This document shows positions 44,656 through 55,659 of a stretch of 64,000 nucleotides of DNA, piece after piece (the first letter of the stretch is position 1; each line of letters starts with the position of its first letter). This stretch comes from Aphis gossypii (Eukaryota > Arthropoda > Insecta > Hemiptera > Aphididae), in the NCBI RefSeq assembly GCF_020184175.1, contig NC_065533.1, positions 63,836,351-63,900,350 of the forward strand, in the 5' to 3' direction. The translations under genes and the position numbers were made by a program. The notes under the pieces were generated by a model, which did no database searches, was not told the origin of the DNA, and saw nothing but the letters and a program-made list of their open reading frames with translations.

Positions 44656-45440
44656 AGTAATACAGTAAAACTTAGCATATCATTATATAAATAAAACTAA
44701 AATGTTACATATATAAATTAATTTCAACATTTAAATAAGCATCATAAAATATAAATAATAATATACATACCTAACATACCTTACTGGGCCCTAGCAGAAG
44801 CCAGAAAGTTTTAAATGTTTATAATAACAATAAAATACTTTCTTTTTTTTTTTTGTAACAAAATAACTAAACAGTCGTTATTTTACAAAGCAATATTAAT
44901 TATTAACGTTAATAGAATGGACGTATCAGACATCAGTATTCACTATTCAGTTGGTACCTAAAAGTAGGCACAGATATTATATTTCTAGATTTTGAGACAG
45001 TGTGGTTAAAGCAGTGTGGCCATATTATAATTATAATTATGAAAAGTAAAAAAAAAAATTATGATTTCCTTATTGTGATTATTCTGTATACTTATCTATA
45101 TAGTAATAAGTTTATTACTCTATACCACAATTAAAGATGTATCTTAACAAATAACTACAATGAGTAATAAGTAATAACATAATATGTTATATGTATTATT
45201 TTACAGAAGTACGGCATACGACATCAAACGACAATTCTATAATATACACCAGAACAAAATAATGAAGTGGAAAAGGAAAATAGGACAGTCATTGAAGCAG
45301 CTAGAACAACGCTTCTCATCCTATGGTACGCTACCTCCACTAGTGGTACGCGAAAAGCTCATAGGTGGTACACAAAGAACATTTCCCTTTATAAAAACAA
45401 TTTGAATGCAATAACAAGTATCATTGTATACAAAAAAAAC
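44656..45440. other. A+T-rich DNA with repeat fragments
   Basis: No supported gene. A frame around 45184-45405 contains repetitive GTACGC..GGTGGTAC sequence and no domain. Confidence 0.4.
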
Positions 45441-46239
45441 GATTCTGAACGGAGATGATAATTAGTAGGATATATTATATTATTACCTATATTTAAATTG
45501 TAATATATCATTATTTTACTTGATTTCGAAAAAAATGTTCAATTTATACGTTTATTTTTTCTATATTGACTCTGGAATTTTTTTTTACAGTTCCTTGAAG
45601 GAAAACTTATGGATAACCTTGTATTGGGTTTTTAACCTTAGAAATAAATCACAAAAATGTTATGAATTTTTAACTTCAACATTCGTTGCAAAATTTCGCG
45701 ATTTTGATATATTACGTAACTTTAAATGCTTATAAAAAAAAATTGTGACTAACGATTTTTGATTTTTTTTACTACAATAATACAATAAACCTTGTATTAA
45801 ATTATAAAGATTTTTTGGCATTTTAAGAAAAAAAATTAGAAAAATCAAAAATTTCAATGGTTTTATAAATAATTTAAAAAAATTCTAAATATTTTGAAAA
45901 ATTAATCGTAAATATATAACGCTAATATAAACATTTGGTGAAAATTTCAAGTATTAAATTACAGCAAAATCAAAAAATTCGATTTTGTCGAAAACTGATT
46001 TTGCCTAAAAATTCCTATTTTTCTGTCACTTTTTTTTTGTTTTTCTCAATTTTTTTGAATACTGTTGGAAAATGTTTACTTTTCACCTCTATAATGCACC
46101 AATGATATCCACTTTGCAATCGAAAACCACCCCCAAAGTTTGAAATTGAAGCATTATTTCGACTAGTTATGCTGTACACAGACACAAAAAAAAAAAAAAC
46201 ATTGTAAAATCAATACATTCATCACTCTGTTCAAAATCT
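45441..46239. repeat. Dispersed interspersed repeat, copy A
   Basis: Begins GATTCTGAACGGAG and ends CTCTGTTCAAAATC, an inverted pair of ~14 bp. Internal motifs (CCTTGTATTAAATTATAAAG, AATTCGATTTTGTCGAAAACT, CAATACATTCATCACTCTG) recur at 50555-51230 and partly at 49950-50550. Homology extends upstream of the left end (ATCATTGTATA..AAAAACGATTCTG), so it may be part of a larger element. Non-coding. Confidence 0.6.
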
Positions 46240-47712
46240 AAAATTGTAATGGGGGGGGGCGAACGCCCCTTCGCCCCCCCCCTTGGGGACGCGCCTGGAC
46301 TATCGCCCGCTTAATAAAAAATATCTGGCGCCACAACTGTATAACATAACGAACTTCTATTTAACAAATTATTTTTGAGAACCATGACCTTCATTGTTAC
46401 ACTTATGCGTAAATTTATCTCTATATAAATAACCTGTTGTTTTTGTATAACGAATAAACTATTTGATAACAAACTCATTTTTGTAAACGAAATCTAGACA
46501 TTTTACAAAAAAGTAGGTGCAATTTATAAAAATAATAAACAAACGAAACTCAGCAATTATTTCTCAATCACAAATTAAATAGATAAATATGATGATATTA
46601 ATATTAACAATAAAGTAATTATATACAAGTATGTATAAATTCTATAAAAGTTTATATATAATGGATAAAAATATTGATGAAATTATTAAAAGTAAAATTA
46701 CATAAATATATATTTTTTTTTTTTTGGGGGGGGGGGGGGTTGTTCTTGACGCAAATTATTATACATATACGCCCCTATCTAGTGGTTGTTAGTCATTCTT
46801 TATTTCATTTCATGGACATCTCGAAAATAATTCGATTTGAATCTGAAACATCAATTGAATACATGTGGTCTATGGACCCATTTCGTTTAAGCCAAAAACC
46901 CTAATATATAGAATGTCAATTGCCTCTGCAGTTAACATTTTATTTAGTGATAAGTAGGTATGAACACAATATAATTTAGTAAATTACCATTTATTATTTA
47001 CTTACAAAAGTTAATTTAGTTTTTTCTATTTGCAACGTATAGGTATTAAAAATGTTCAAAATGTAATTTTGCAACAGGCTGCGGCTCGCGTGGCCTTACA
47101 ACCCGCGGATCCCTGTGCCACTGCGCTATGAATTGTTAACTATATACAAAATAATCGTATTTTTGACAAACTGTGTTAAAATTTTAACTTTTTAACTTTT
47201 AAACCCGGAAAAAATGTTGGACACTAAATTCAAACTTCAGACGATGCGTCACATGCAGTATCTATCTATAAGGAACACAGTTTCACACAAATTCGAATTA
47301 ATCGATTTGTTTTTTATTGTAGATAACCTACCTGTATACTAAAAGATTCATTATGCATGATATGATCAGCGAAAAACTGCATAACCATATTATAAATCGG
47401 TTTTAATTAAGGATTTATGAGGATCTTTGCGCAAACATTGTTCTATAAAGGATTTCATACAAGATTTATTTAGACTTTTCAATCTGACCTAATTTTTTAT
47501 CGATTTGCTGATGCTAAAGCATCTCTAACATTTTTTATTATGTATATTTATAAAGTATTAAAATAATTATTTCATACTTAAATTATTGTAAAATAAATAC
47601 AAATAATGGTTTAAAAGGGTTTGAAGGCTAAAATCACATAATAGATAAAATTTTAAATTTCCGTCGGCGAAACGGCGGCGGCGAGATGTCCTAGACCCTT
47701 AAATTTAATATA
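46240..47712. other. Repeat fragments, G homopolymers, no gene
   Basis: Holds a GC-rich scrap near 46250-46300 (GGGGACGCGCCTGG), a T12-G14 homopolymer junction near 46715-46740, a hAT-like end near 47085-47127 (GCGGATCCCTGTGCCACTG) and a short GC-rich patch at 47660-47690. No gene supported. Confidence 0.5.
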
Positions 47713-48332
47713 CAGTCTATTCCACGAGAGAATAATCACTTTTCGAGCAGCGCGACTAACGGCTTTAGAGCCGCCGGACCTCAATTTCCCTCTCCGAGCG
47801 GTCTCACCCGGGACCGAACATTTCCGATTCATGACGAAAGTTCACGCCGACGCGACGCGCACGCCACTACACGGTGCACCATTAAACCAGTCGCCAGTCG
47901 CCCGACGGTGCAACACACAATAGGTGTAATTTACAACTTTATTTATTTAATATAAATTGATTCGTAATCCTGACATTATTCTTAACGAAGTTCATTTGTT
48001 TAATACATAACCAGCACGATATTATGTAGGTAAATAAAACCTCCAGGAAATGTACCTTTTTAACGGGAATTTTTATTCTTATATAAAACATTAGTTGGGG
48101 TTAACAAAATGATAACATGCATTTTAATCATGTTATTACATAAATAACACATTAATTATTACTATTATGTTTAAAATAGAAGTCAAAGTAATATACACAT
48201 TATTATACAAGTATACAAAATAACATATGTATACAATTTTACATATTTTATATACAACAAAAAAGATAAATTATACATACAATACTAAAACATATATACA
48301 AGGTTACATATTTTTTTATATATAATATTATA

Positions 48333-48417
48333 CAGTCGAGTCGCGATAACTCGAAAAACTTGACAACTCGAATTGCGTTTTATCCTCCTTCAACTTTGAG
48401 TTATCGCGACCCGACTG
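48333..48417. mobile_element. 85-bp pogo/Tigger-like MITE
   Basis: CAGTCGAGTCGCGATAACTC at the left end; read inward from the right end, CAGTCGGGTCGCGATAACTC. TA flanks at 48331-48332 and 48418-48419. Terminal style matches pogo/Tigger elements. It sits 38 bp beyond the stop codon of the ITm transposase. Confidence 0.9.
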
Positions 48418-48455
48418 TATACAATTAGGTAAATATCAATAAATATACAAATAAT

Positions 48456-49778
48456 TTATTCAGTATCTGATAAATATCTGAAATCACGATCATCATCATT
48501 ATCATCATCGTCATCCGAGTCGTCTGAGTCGCTGTTGCCTATGGTCAGAACGCATGGCTGGCTTTCTGCAGTCACGGAATCGTCAATTATGTTGTCCAAG
48601 TTCCAGGCTTTTCCTCTTCCTGCATAACGTGACTGATGAAATTTTTTATACGTATCAGGATTGACTTTTTCCACACCCTCATTCATTAACTTTTTGACGT
48701 CCTGTAGTTTGAATGTCTTATTGTTGTCCCTGACATGTTTTTTTACTGCAGCCCATGCGAGCTCAATAGGGTTGAGCTCGCAGTGGTAAGGAGGTAACCT
48801 GAGGACATCTTTATTGTCAGCCTTGACCATTTCATCAATGACATATTTGTTGTACATTGGTTTGATTCTTTTGACTATAACTAACAACTCTGCGATGATC
48901 AATGTACTATCAACTTCCTCTCCTTTACTGCGAAGCCACGCGATGATATCAGCTTTTCTCCAATTTGTAGTTGGGCATTTATCCATTTTTACCGAGTGGT
49001 AAGGAGCATTGTCCATCACAATAACGGCATTGTCTTTGAGTCTGGGCAAAACACCTTTCAACCAATCACGAAAAGAATCGCCGTTCATGTCATCGTGATA
49101 GTCTTGTGTATTTTTTTTTGACTCAAAGCACAAAAGAACTCCGGGGACAAAACCATTTTCAGAACCGATGTGGCTAACAATTAATCTCTTCCCCTTGCCA
49201 GAAGGATTTACTGCACCGGTTGAAAGTCCCTCAGAAGCTGCCATTCGAGCTGTTTTCACGGTCTTGTCAAACCACACTTTACTATTCACATCTCCGGCGT
49301 TCACCCACGTTTCGTCTAAATAGTAAATGGTCCGACCTTCTTTGCGATACCGCTTGATCTCTTTCAAGTAGTTTCTCCGCCAAAGAATAATTTCCATTTT
49401 CTCGATTAAAGCACTATTACATCCTCGCTTGACGTAAACGAAATCCATAGATTTCAACAATCTATATAGGGATGTGCGAGAAAAATTTGGAAGATCTTCA
49501 TCTTCGTTTACGTCGACGAGAGCTTTATCCAATGTAGGCAAATCACGATTGTGCCAAAATTGATGGATTTTTCTTCTAATGGCATATTTGTCGAAGTCAT
49601 CAATTTTTTTGTGAACTGTTTTCCTAACTTTTGTTTTGTTCGGCGAAGAAACGGTTTTGGTTCGTTGGTACTCCAACACGGTATTATAAATAGTGGATTG
49701 TCCGATTCCAAGTTCTTTTAAGAGAATTTTTTTTGAGATGTAGCATTTTGTAATCCGGATTTTCGGTCATTTTGGCTT
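48456..49778 (-). CDS. DD82E ITm transposase
   Basis: The minus-strand frame is open from a TAA at 49779-49781 to 48456; the longest simple start choice (GTG 49679) gives 407 residues. Upstream in frame S-K-K-I-L-L-K-E-L-G-I-G-Q-S-T-I-Y-N-T-V is a helix-turn-helix. An ATG (49792) lies in another frame just before an A8 run, so a one-base indel near 49728-49735 may have broken the N terminus. Counting from GTG 49679, the catalytic residues are Asp122 (Y-Y-L-D-E-T-W), Asp223 (V-I-V-M-D-N-A-P-Y) and Glu306 (C-E-L-N-P-I-E), exactly 82 residues between the last two. I recall a DD82E group named Sailor within the ITm elements, which this fits. The C terminus is strongly acidic (D-S-D-D-S-D-D-D-D-D). 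Confidence 0.9.
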
Positions 49779-49949
49779 TATAAGCATTGATAATCATCAA
49801 TTTTTGACGAGAAGAAACAAACTAAGAAAAATAAGTCAGATAAAAATATTTAAAAAAACACCTTTTCATTTTAAAACAATTACAATTATAATCAGTCTTG
49901 TTCAAGTATTTGAAAACTTTTATTTAAATACTATTTCTTATTTATTCGA

Positions 49950-51230
49950 TTTTTAGATTCTGAATTAAGTGATCTCTGAGATCGATCGATTTCTGTAACA
50001 ACTATTGTAAAAAACTTGTGGAAAACCTTGTATAAAATTTTAAATTTTTAGCTATTTATACAAAATTATTTAAACATTTTTAACTACAAAATAGTTGTTA
50101 AATATTTGTAATTTTGACGAATTGTGTCTATGTATTTTGATAATTTTCGAATCACTCATAAATTAGCTTATGTAAAAACTTTTACTTAATTTTCAAGTAT
50201 TTTTCTCAGTTAAAACAATTTTATCGACGATTATACATAAAATTTCAAATACCAATTAACAGCTGAAAATTAACTAAAATTTTTTAAAATTATTTAATAA
50301 TTTTGAAAAAAAAATTATATGAAGAAAACATCACTTAAAAATAACTGGGGGAAGTTTCAATTGTCTACGACTTATAATTTTTGAATACAAATGAATATCA
50401 AAAATTCGTTTGAGTCTTAATCTTTATTGTACGTGATTTCGAAAAAGTTTAAATATCAAACTCTCATAAAATTGTTTGGTTTTAGTCCGGTAGAGTTTTA
50501 ATGGATGGTATTAAATTTGAATTCAATGATGTATTATCATTGTATAAGAAAAACGATTCTGAGCGAAGACGGTCAGTCAGCCTATGATATATTTATTTAA
50601 CTAAGTATATTTGATGATATTATTGTGATTTATATTATATAACCTAATTACGTGGAACCTTGTTTTAAATTTTTAATCCTTAGCTATAAAAATTGAACAT
50701 TTTTTAAATTTTTAACTACAAAATAATCTGTAAATAATCAATTTGATAAATTTCGTCTAAATTTAAACTTTAAATGATTATAAAAAAAAATTGTGCCTAT
50801 GTATTTTAAATATTTTTCAACTGCTATTGTAACAATATATCAGGAGCCTTGTATCAAATGTTCATGCATTTTTATCCTACAGATAAATTTTAATTGACAT
50901 TTATAGAAACAAAAACTAAAAAAAATTGCTATGTCCGCAAACAGCTCAAAACAAATCAAAATATTTTGAAAATTTTATCTTGTATCGAAAATGCTCATTT
51001 AAACAACCAGTTAAAATTTCATGTATCTACGGTAATTCACTTTAAAGTTACATCCAACACCAAATTTGATTTTGTAGAAAAACCGTTTTTGCGTAAAAAT
51101 TCTCATTTTTCCTTAATTTTTAAGTTGTTTTTCCCGACGCTTTTGAAAACTATTAACACAAAAAATTAAAAATTAAGTAAATAAACACACATCATTGTCA
51201 ATCAATACATTCATGACTCTGTTATGAATC
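49950..51230. repeat. Dispersed repeat, copies B and C, inside the ITm element
   Basis: 50555-51230 matches the repeat at 45441-46239 (GATTCTGAGCGAAG ... CATTCATGACTCTG ... TATGAATC). 49950-50550 is a more distant relative (AACCTTGTATAAAATTTTAAA, TTTTTAACTACAAAATAG). Non-coding insertions within the transposon. Confidence 0.55.
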
Positions 51231-52253
51231 TAAAAAGTACCTACATTAAAGTATTTTAAATACCTACTTTTGAAAGACAGTACCTACTATAATACGTATT
51301 CCAAATACAAATGATATCAAGTACCTATATAACCAAACACTGCATGAAATTTTGTATTTAAATAATTATTTTTATTTTTATTCTCTTTTTTTGTTAAAAA
51401 ATTGTTGAACAACGATGTTTACTGGTGTTTTAACAAAATTTTTTTAAATATTATAAATGAACCTGTTCAATTAATTGAACGATGTACGAACGAACAAATT
51501 ACCATATTGCTAACTCGGTATAATGACAAATGTCTACAATGTACATTATTCAAATAAAATGAAAAAGCGATTTTTTAAAAATAAAATCAGTATGTAAACA
51601 AATGAATATTATGCAGTGTACATTACATTTAAAAAGTATTCTAAACAAAACTGATTATAATAATGAATTCAGATTTAAAGAAATATTATTTAAAATATTT
51701 ATATTTAAAGATTGATTTACCATTCCTCTTTGATTTGGTTTTGATGGAGATGGAGTGCCGTCGGGTAACTGGTCCATAATTTTAAAATGTTTTAAACAAA
51801 TTGCTTAATAAAATCGAATATTAATGAAAAAATAAAGATCATGTATATACGGACAACGGGCATGTGAACTCTCTTAGCGTGGGTATAGATCGCAAATGAA
51901 CATAGGCATACTTTATGTGTTAAGGTTATGTATCCATATTATGGAATAAAAAATAAACATCTGCCAGCCCTTAAAACCCACCCTGGCTGCCCCCAGTGGT
52001 TCCTAATATACAAATATACAATAGATAACGCAGACGAACGAGATACGTCTGGCCTTTTAGGAATTATACATTCCACAGGGGGCATTCCACGTGCAGTGTT
52101 CTGCCCACCCGTATGACGTGCGACGTTCACGTTAGCCGGAAACTGACGGTCTTTGACGACGTGAGCCGAGAGACAGAGGGCGCCGTCGTTGCCGTGCGAA
52201 CGCGGTCTGAGGGTGGAGCATGCGAGAACGCCGACGAAAACTGGTCGGCGGAC
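51231..52253. other. Non-coding right arm of the ITm element
   Basis: No gene. Ends in GC-rich subterminal DNA at ~52120-52250 (GGCGCCGTCGTTGCCGTGCG). Confidence 0.5.
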
Positions 52254-52281
52254 TGATTATTCTCTCGTGGAATAGACTGTA

Positions 52282-52487
52282 ATAAGTTCATAGACATTAT
52301 TTACTGAAAATTAAAGTTATTAATATCTTAATTTAAACAATATATTATATGACATATATTTGTCTTACAACTAAAATACAATTTTGTCTTATAATTAAAA
52401 TACATAAACATTTTTTTTTTTTTTATACATAATTTATATATATATGTGACGCTCCCTAATCTATTGGTCAAATATTTCTAACTTCTT
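52282..52487 (-). other. 3' region of the errantivirus-like element without an LTR
   Basis: Between the ITm element and the exonuclease stop lies A+T-rich DNA. The expected 3' LTR start (TGTTACGG on the minus strand) is not present; a purine-rich TTAGGGAGCG near 52451-52462 could be an eroded polypurine tract. The 3' LTR has therefore been lost. Confidence 0.5.
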
Positions 52488-53168
52488 TCATTTACACAAC
52501 TTATAAAGTTGTATCGGTCCCATATCCTTTATAATATAGTTAAACAGACATTTTGTGATTGTTACATCTGCTATGGGGTCATGACTATGGGTTATATTAT
52601 GGTTGGTTTTACAAATTAGATCATGGGTTTCCATTAAATTTAACATTCTCCCATTCTTTTCTAGGTAACTTATTTCGCTTGAGTACAATAATTTACTAGT
52701 TGGTCCACTTATATCTAGAAGTTTTAAGTTGAAATAATTGTCATTATTATCGCTGTATGATGTAATGTTTAGCATTCTCCTGTTTAGTCCTAATTTTTGT
52801 AATATTTCCTTGTCTGTTGTCCCATTCCAAAAAACTATGACTGGTGTTCTGTTGTCAGTGTGCAAATATTGGTTTATATATGTAGTAGACAGAGTTGTTC
52901 CCCCTTTAAGCTTTAGACTAGCTTCTAGTTGCCCCAATAATGGTAGTAACAACTCTGGCTTATTTCTAAATATTCTACCAACACTTTGCATTATTTTTTT
53001 AACTTCCCTATCCTGAAGCATTTTGAGTTTGCTTGTCGTGGTTAAGACTATAGGTTTTCCTTCTAATTTTACTGGTTTATATTTTTCTAAACTGTTTGAC
53101 ATTGACCCCGATACAAGTAGTAAATCCTTCCTATTTATCATAGTGAATTCAAAATCCACTATGACAAT
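52488..53168 (-). CDS. DEDDh-type 3'-5' exonuclease-like protein in an LTR element
   Basis: Frame open from the TAA at 53169-53171 to 52488, about 226 codons; no ATG at the start, so it may be translated from a spliced RNA or by readthrough. Numbering from GTG 53159, the three exonuclease motifs are present in order. ExoI is I-V-I-V-D-F-E-F (Asp2, Glu4). ExoII is V-I-V-F-W-N-G-T-T-D (Asp116). ExoIII is S-H-D-P-I-A-D (His193, Asp198, spacing Hx4D). This is the DEDDh pattern of the DnaQ/RNase T fold, which removes nucleotides from 3' ends of DNA or RNA with two metal ions. Length and order fit. It lies downstream of env in the place of the element's 3' end. A diverged relative is at 1254-1852. 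Confidence 0.78.
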   Translation of the reverse strand: MVIVDFEFTMINRKDLLLVSGSMSNSLEKYKPVKLEGKPIVLTTTSKLKMLQDREVKKIMQSVGRIFRNKPELLLPLLGQLEASLKLKGGTTLSTTYINQYLHTDNRTPVIVFWNGTTDKEILQKLGLNRRMLNITSYSDNNDNYFNLKLLDISGPTSKLLYSSEISYLEKNGRMLNLMETHDLICKTNHNITHSHDPIADVTITKCLFNYIIKDMGPIQLYKLCK

Positions 53169-53275
53169 TTAATCTTGTCACTGTAACATAAATATAATTA
53201 ATATATATATATAAATATAATATTAATCCCTTCCTTCCTCTCTTTTTTTTTTTTTTTTTATTTATTTTATTTTAT

Positions 53276-53605
53276 TTATTCCGCTCCAGACGCTTGTATT
53301 AGTTCGTCTATTAGTATTGCTATTTGGTTACACGTTGGCTCACGTATCTCGCGCACTAGTATTATTAAATTAAGTGTCATCGTAATAATTTCGATTATTC
53401 TATTCATTTCAATCATTGTGTAGGGTATTTGTAGTTGTTCGTTCGCAATGTACATATGGTTTGTTAAACACGTAGGCTCATTATGAGTATTATTTTTGTC
53501 TAGCACGTGTCGGAATACGTGATTGTCATGTCTAAGTGAATGGCGTAGCATTATTAAGTATAGTATACGTCTGGGTATCCTTTCTTGAATTGGCTGAATT
53601 GGCAT
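53276..53605 (-). CDS. 109-codon ORF between env and exonuclease
   Basis: Starts M-P-I-Q-P-I-Q-E-R-I-P-R-R-I and ends S-G-A-E. Rich in Ile, Asn, His and Arg. A hydrophobic stretch (I-I-E-I-I-T-M-T-L-N-L-I-I-L-V) could be a membrane or amphipathic helix. No known domain. Its position directly upstream of the exonuclease, which lacks an ATG, leaves open that the two were once one gene or that this is a separate accessory protein. Confidence 0.45.
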   Translation of the reverse strand: MPIQPIQERIPRRILYLIMLRHSLRHDNHVFRHVLDKNNTHNEPTCLTNHMYIANEQLQIPYTMIEMNRIIEIITMTLNLIILVREIREPTCNQIAILIDELIQASGAE

Positions 53606-53805
53606 TATTACTAATTTATTAATTTGGCAACTACTTAATTATTTGAAATGTACAATAAAATTTATCTTAACTATCAATGTTTTCTTATCTGTAACATGAG
53701 AAGATTTAATTATATTCACGTAACTTCATTCATTTCTCTTGATAATAATATTATAGATATAATAATATAATAATAATAATATTATATATATTATATATTA
53801 TTATA

Positions 53806-55558
53806 TTATAGATGTCGTCTAGTTCTATTTATTGATCGTATTTGATTTACTTTGTGTCTATATTTTATTATAAGTATACCGACTACTATTATTAGAATGA
53901 GATAGAATAGATATGAGTGAAGGTCTGTAGTATCTTTATTGTTTTGTTTGTCTTTCTCTTCTTGTATAAGTTGTTCGATTTCTTCTATAGATTTCGAGTA
54001 TTGTCCTAAGTCAGTTAATTTTATTACGGAGTTGGTGTGTGTGTTGCTATTATTGATTTTTCTTTTCAAAGTCGTGGGAATTGTTAAGTTTGTTGTGATG
54101 CCTACATGGGAGATTAAATCTTTGTAGTGTGTGGAATTTAAATGTCTACTTGGGGTTAACACCATTTGTGGCGTATAGCCCCTGCAGTCTTCGTTTAATG
54201 CTAGCACCCCATTCCCAGTTAGTTGTATATTTATGGCCTGGTCCCTATTTTCGCAAGAGACAGCTACATTGTCAGTGGTTTTTATTGTATAAATCCACGC
54301 TTTTGATATTTTAATCGGTGATAAATACTACGGGTGATGTCAAGATAGTGTATGGGACAAGATGTTGGAATACTTGACGGTTTTACGAACAATTCAACTT
54401 CACACGGTAATTCACTTGCTCCTAGTCTTAGGGGTTGTGTCTCGGGACATAAAGTACCCATGTTTATTAATTGGCATAACATCAGGTGGTTCATACACAA
54501 TGTAAGATAATATTCGTGTGTTTTCGATATTGCTATGTATGAGTATTCAGGAATAATATGAATATAGTGATCATTTTTCGCAACGGGGAGTGGTATTACG
54601 TGATACAACGTTAATTCCACTGAATTTACTAAGGGTATTATCATTTCAAAGATTAAGGTTTCGTTTTTATAAATAATATTAAATTTCGATATTTTACTTA
54701 ATTCGTATAGCGATACTTGGTTTAAATTAAACGGTAAGCTTTGTTCTTTAGGAACTATTAGTGAAATGTCTTTTAATTGTTGTCTTAATTCATTTACGGC
54801 TATTACGCTAGAATGCATTATGCCACCTTGTGCAGCAATTATTATTTCACATATTGTGTCGGTTTCAAAACTAATTGTTGGAATAATAGATTTAATGTAT
54901 TTATTTGTTCATTGATATTAGTTCTAGCTTCTACTATATCTAAATTTATTACTGTTTGATTTACTGTATCTGCCAACCGATTATATAGTATACTTAATCT
55001 ATTTATTTGAGCCTCCATCTGGCCTGCCTCTTTAAATGTATTTGCTGTCGCCTTTAGTACACTAGTTTGTTTTTCTATTATTTTTAATAAACTTTGTTGA
55101 CTAGATTGTAATTTTTCAATTTGGCTATCGCATAGTTCCGCGTCAGTATCATCTAATGTTCCAAATAATGTTTTTTGTACTCGTCCTATTAAGTTTACTA
55201 GGCCCCTCTTTTCCCGGTTAATTGTATCTGTTTCATCTATCGATTGCAACATAAAAAATCTTTTCCTAGAAACTTCCTGTTCGAGACTATTAGATGTTAG
55301 TTTGAAGTTGTCACAAGTAGCTTTAAACATACCTTCGTATGCTATTGTTAAGTCATTACATACATTTAAAGTTTTTTCGTAAAAGTTCATTGTGTCTTTA
55401 GTACGTCGATTGAAATTATCTAATTTCACATAAATCAGTAATTTCCAGTCAGAGTTAGTTAAACGTAGTGGCCCTTGGTTTTCAAAGTACATCCCATTCT
55501 CTTGGGTAAGCCTTGAAATACGATATGGTTTTGATTGAGCCAACGCCATCTGGAGCAT
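53806..55558 (-). pseudogene. env: Errantivirus-type envelope gene, split by two frameshifts
   Basis: Three consecutive minus-strand frames (54842-55558, 54282-54818, 53806-54207) add up to one envelope protein but lie in different frames, so it is broken. A splice acceptor (AG at 55578-55579) precedes a hydrophobic signal-like start, as expected for env made from spliced RNA. In the first part a furin-type R-E-K-R site (residues 115-118) is followed by a glycine-rich, fusion-peptide-like stretch. This is the arrangement shared by insect errantivirus Env and baculovirus F-type proteins. A long helical region follows. The third part ends with a membrane span (L-F-Y-L-I-L-I-I-V-V-G-I-L) and a short basic tail. 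Confidence 0.75.
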
Positions 55559-55659
55559 GGAGCATGTTATTATAATCCTAAAAATTTATTTTAATTACGC
55601 ATATATATATATTTTAAATTAACCTACTTTTATTTATTTACTGTTGTTTTATATAATTT

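Larger units (their letters stand above)
47713..52279 (-). mobile_element. ITm transposon with DD82E transposase, TA TSD
   Basis: A perfect 26-bp inverted repeat starts CAGTCTATTCCACGAGAGAA at 47713 and is mirrored at 52279, with TA on both outer sides (47711-47712, 52280-52281). TA targets define the IS630-Tc1-mariner group. About 200 bp inside each end is GC-rich, unlike the interior. The single transposase gene is at 48456-49778 on the minus strand. The 4.57-kb length is inflated by dispersed repeats at ~49950-51230 and by an 85-bp MITE at 48333-48417. Confidence 0.92.

Noticed and set aside
46674..46904. ORF across a T12/G14 homopolymer
   Set aside because: Low-complexity translation, likely non-coding and possibly affected by assembly error.
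53222..53278. T-rich run as a polyadenylation tail of a retroposed gene
   Set aside because: Lies inside the LTR element between two of its ORFs; no duplication flanks it.
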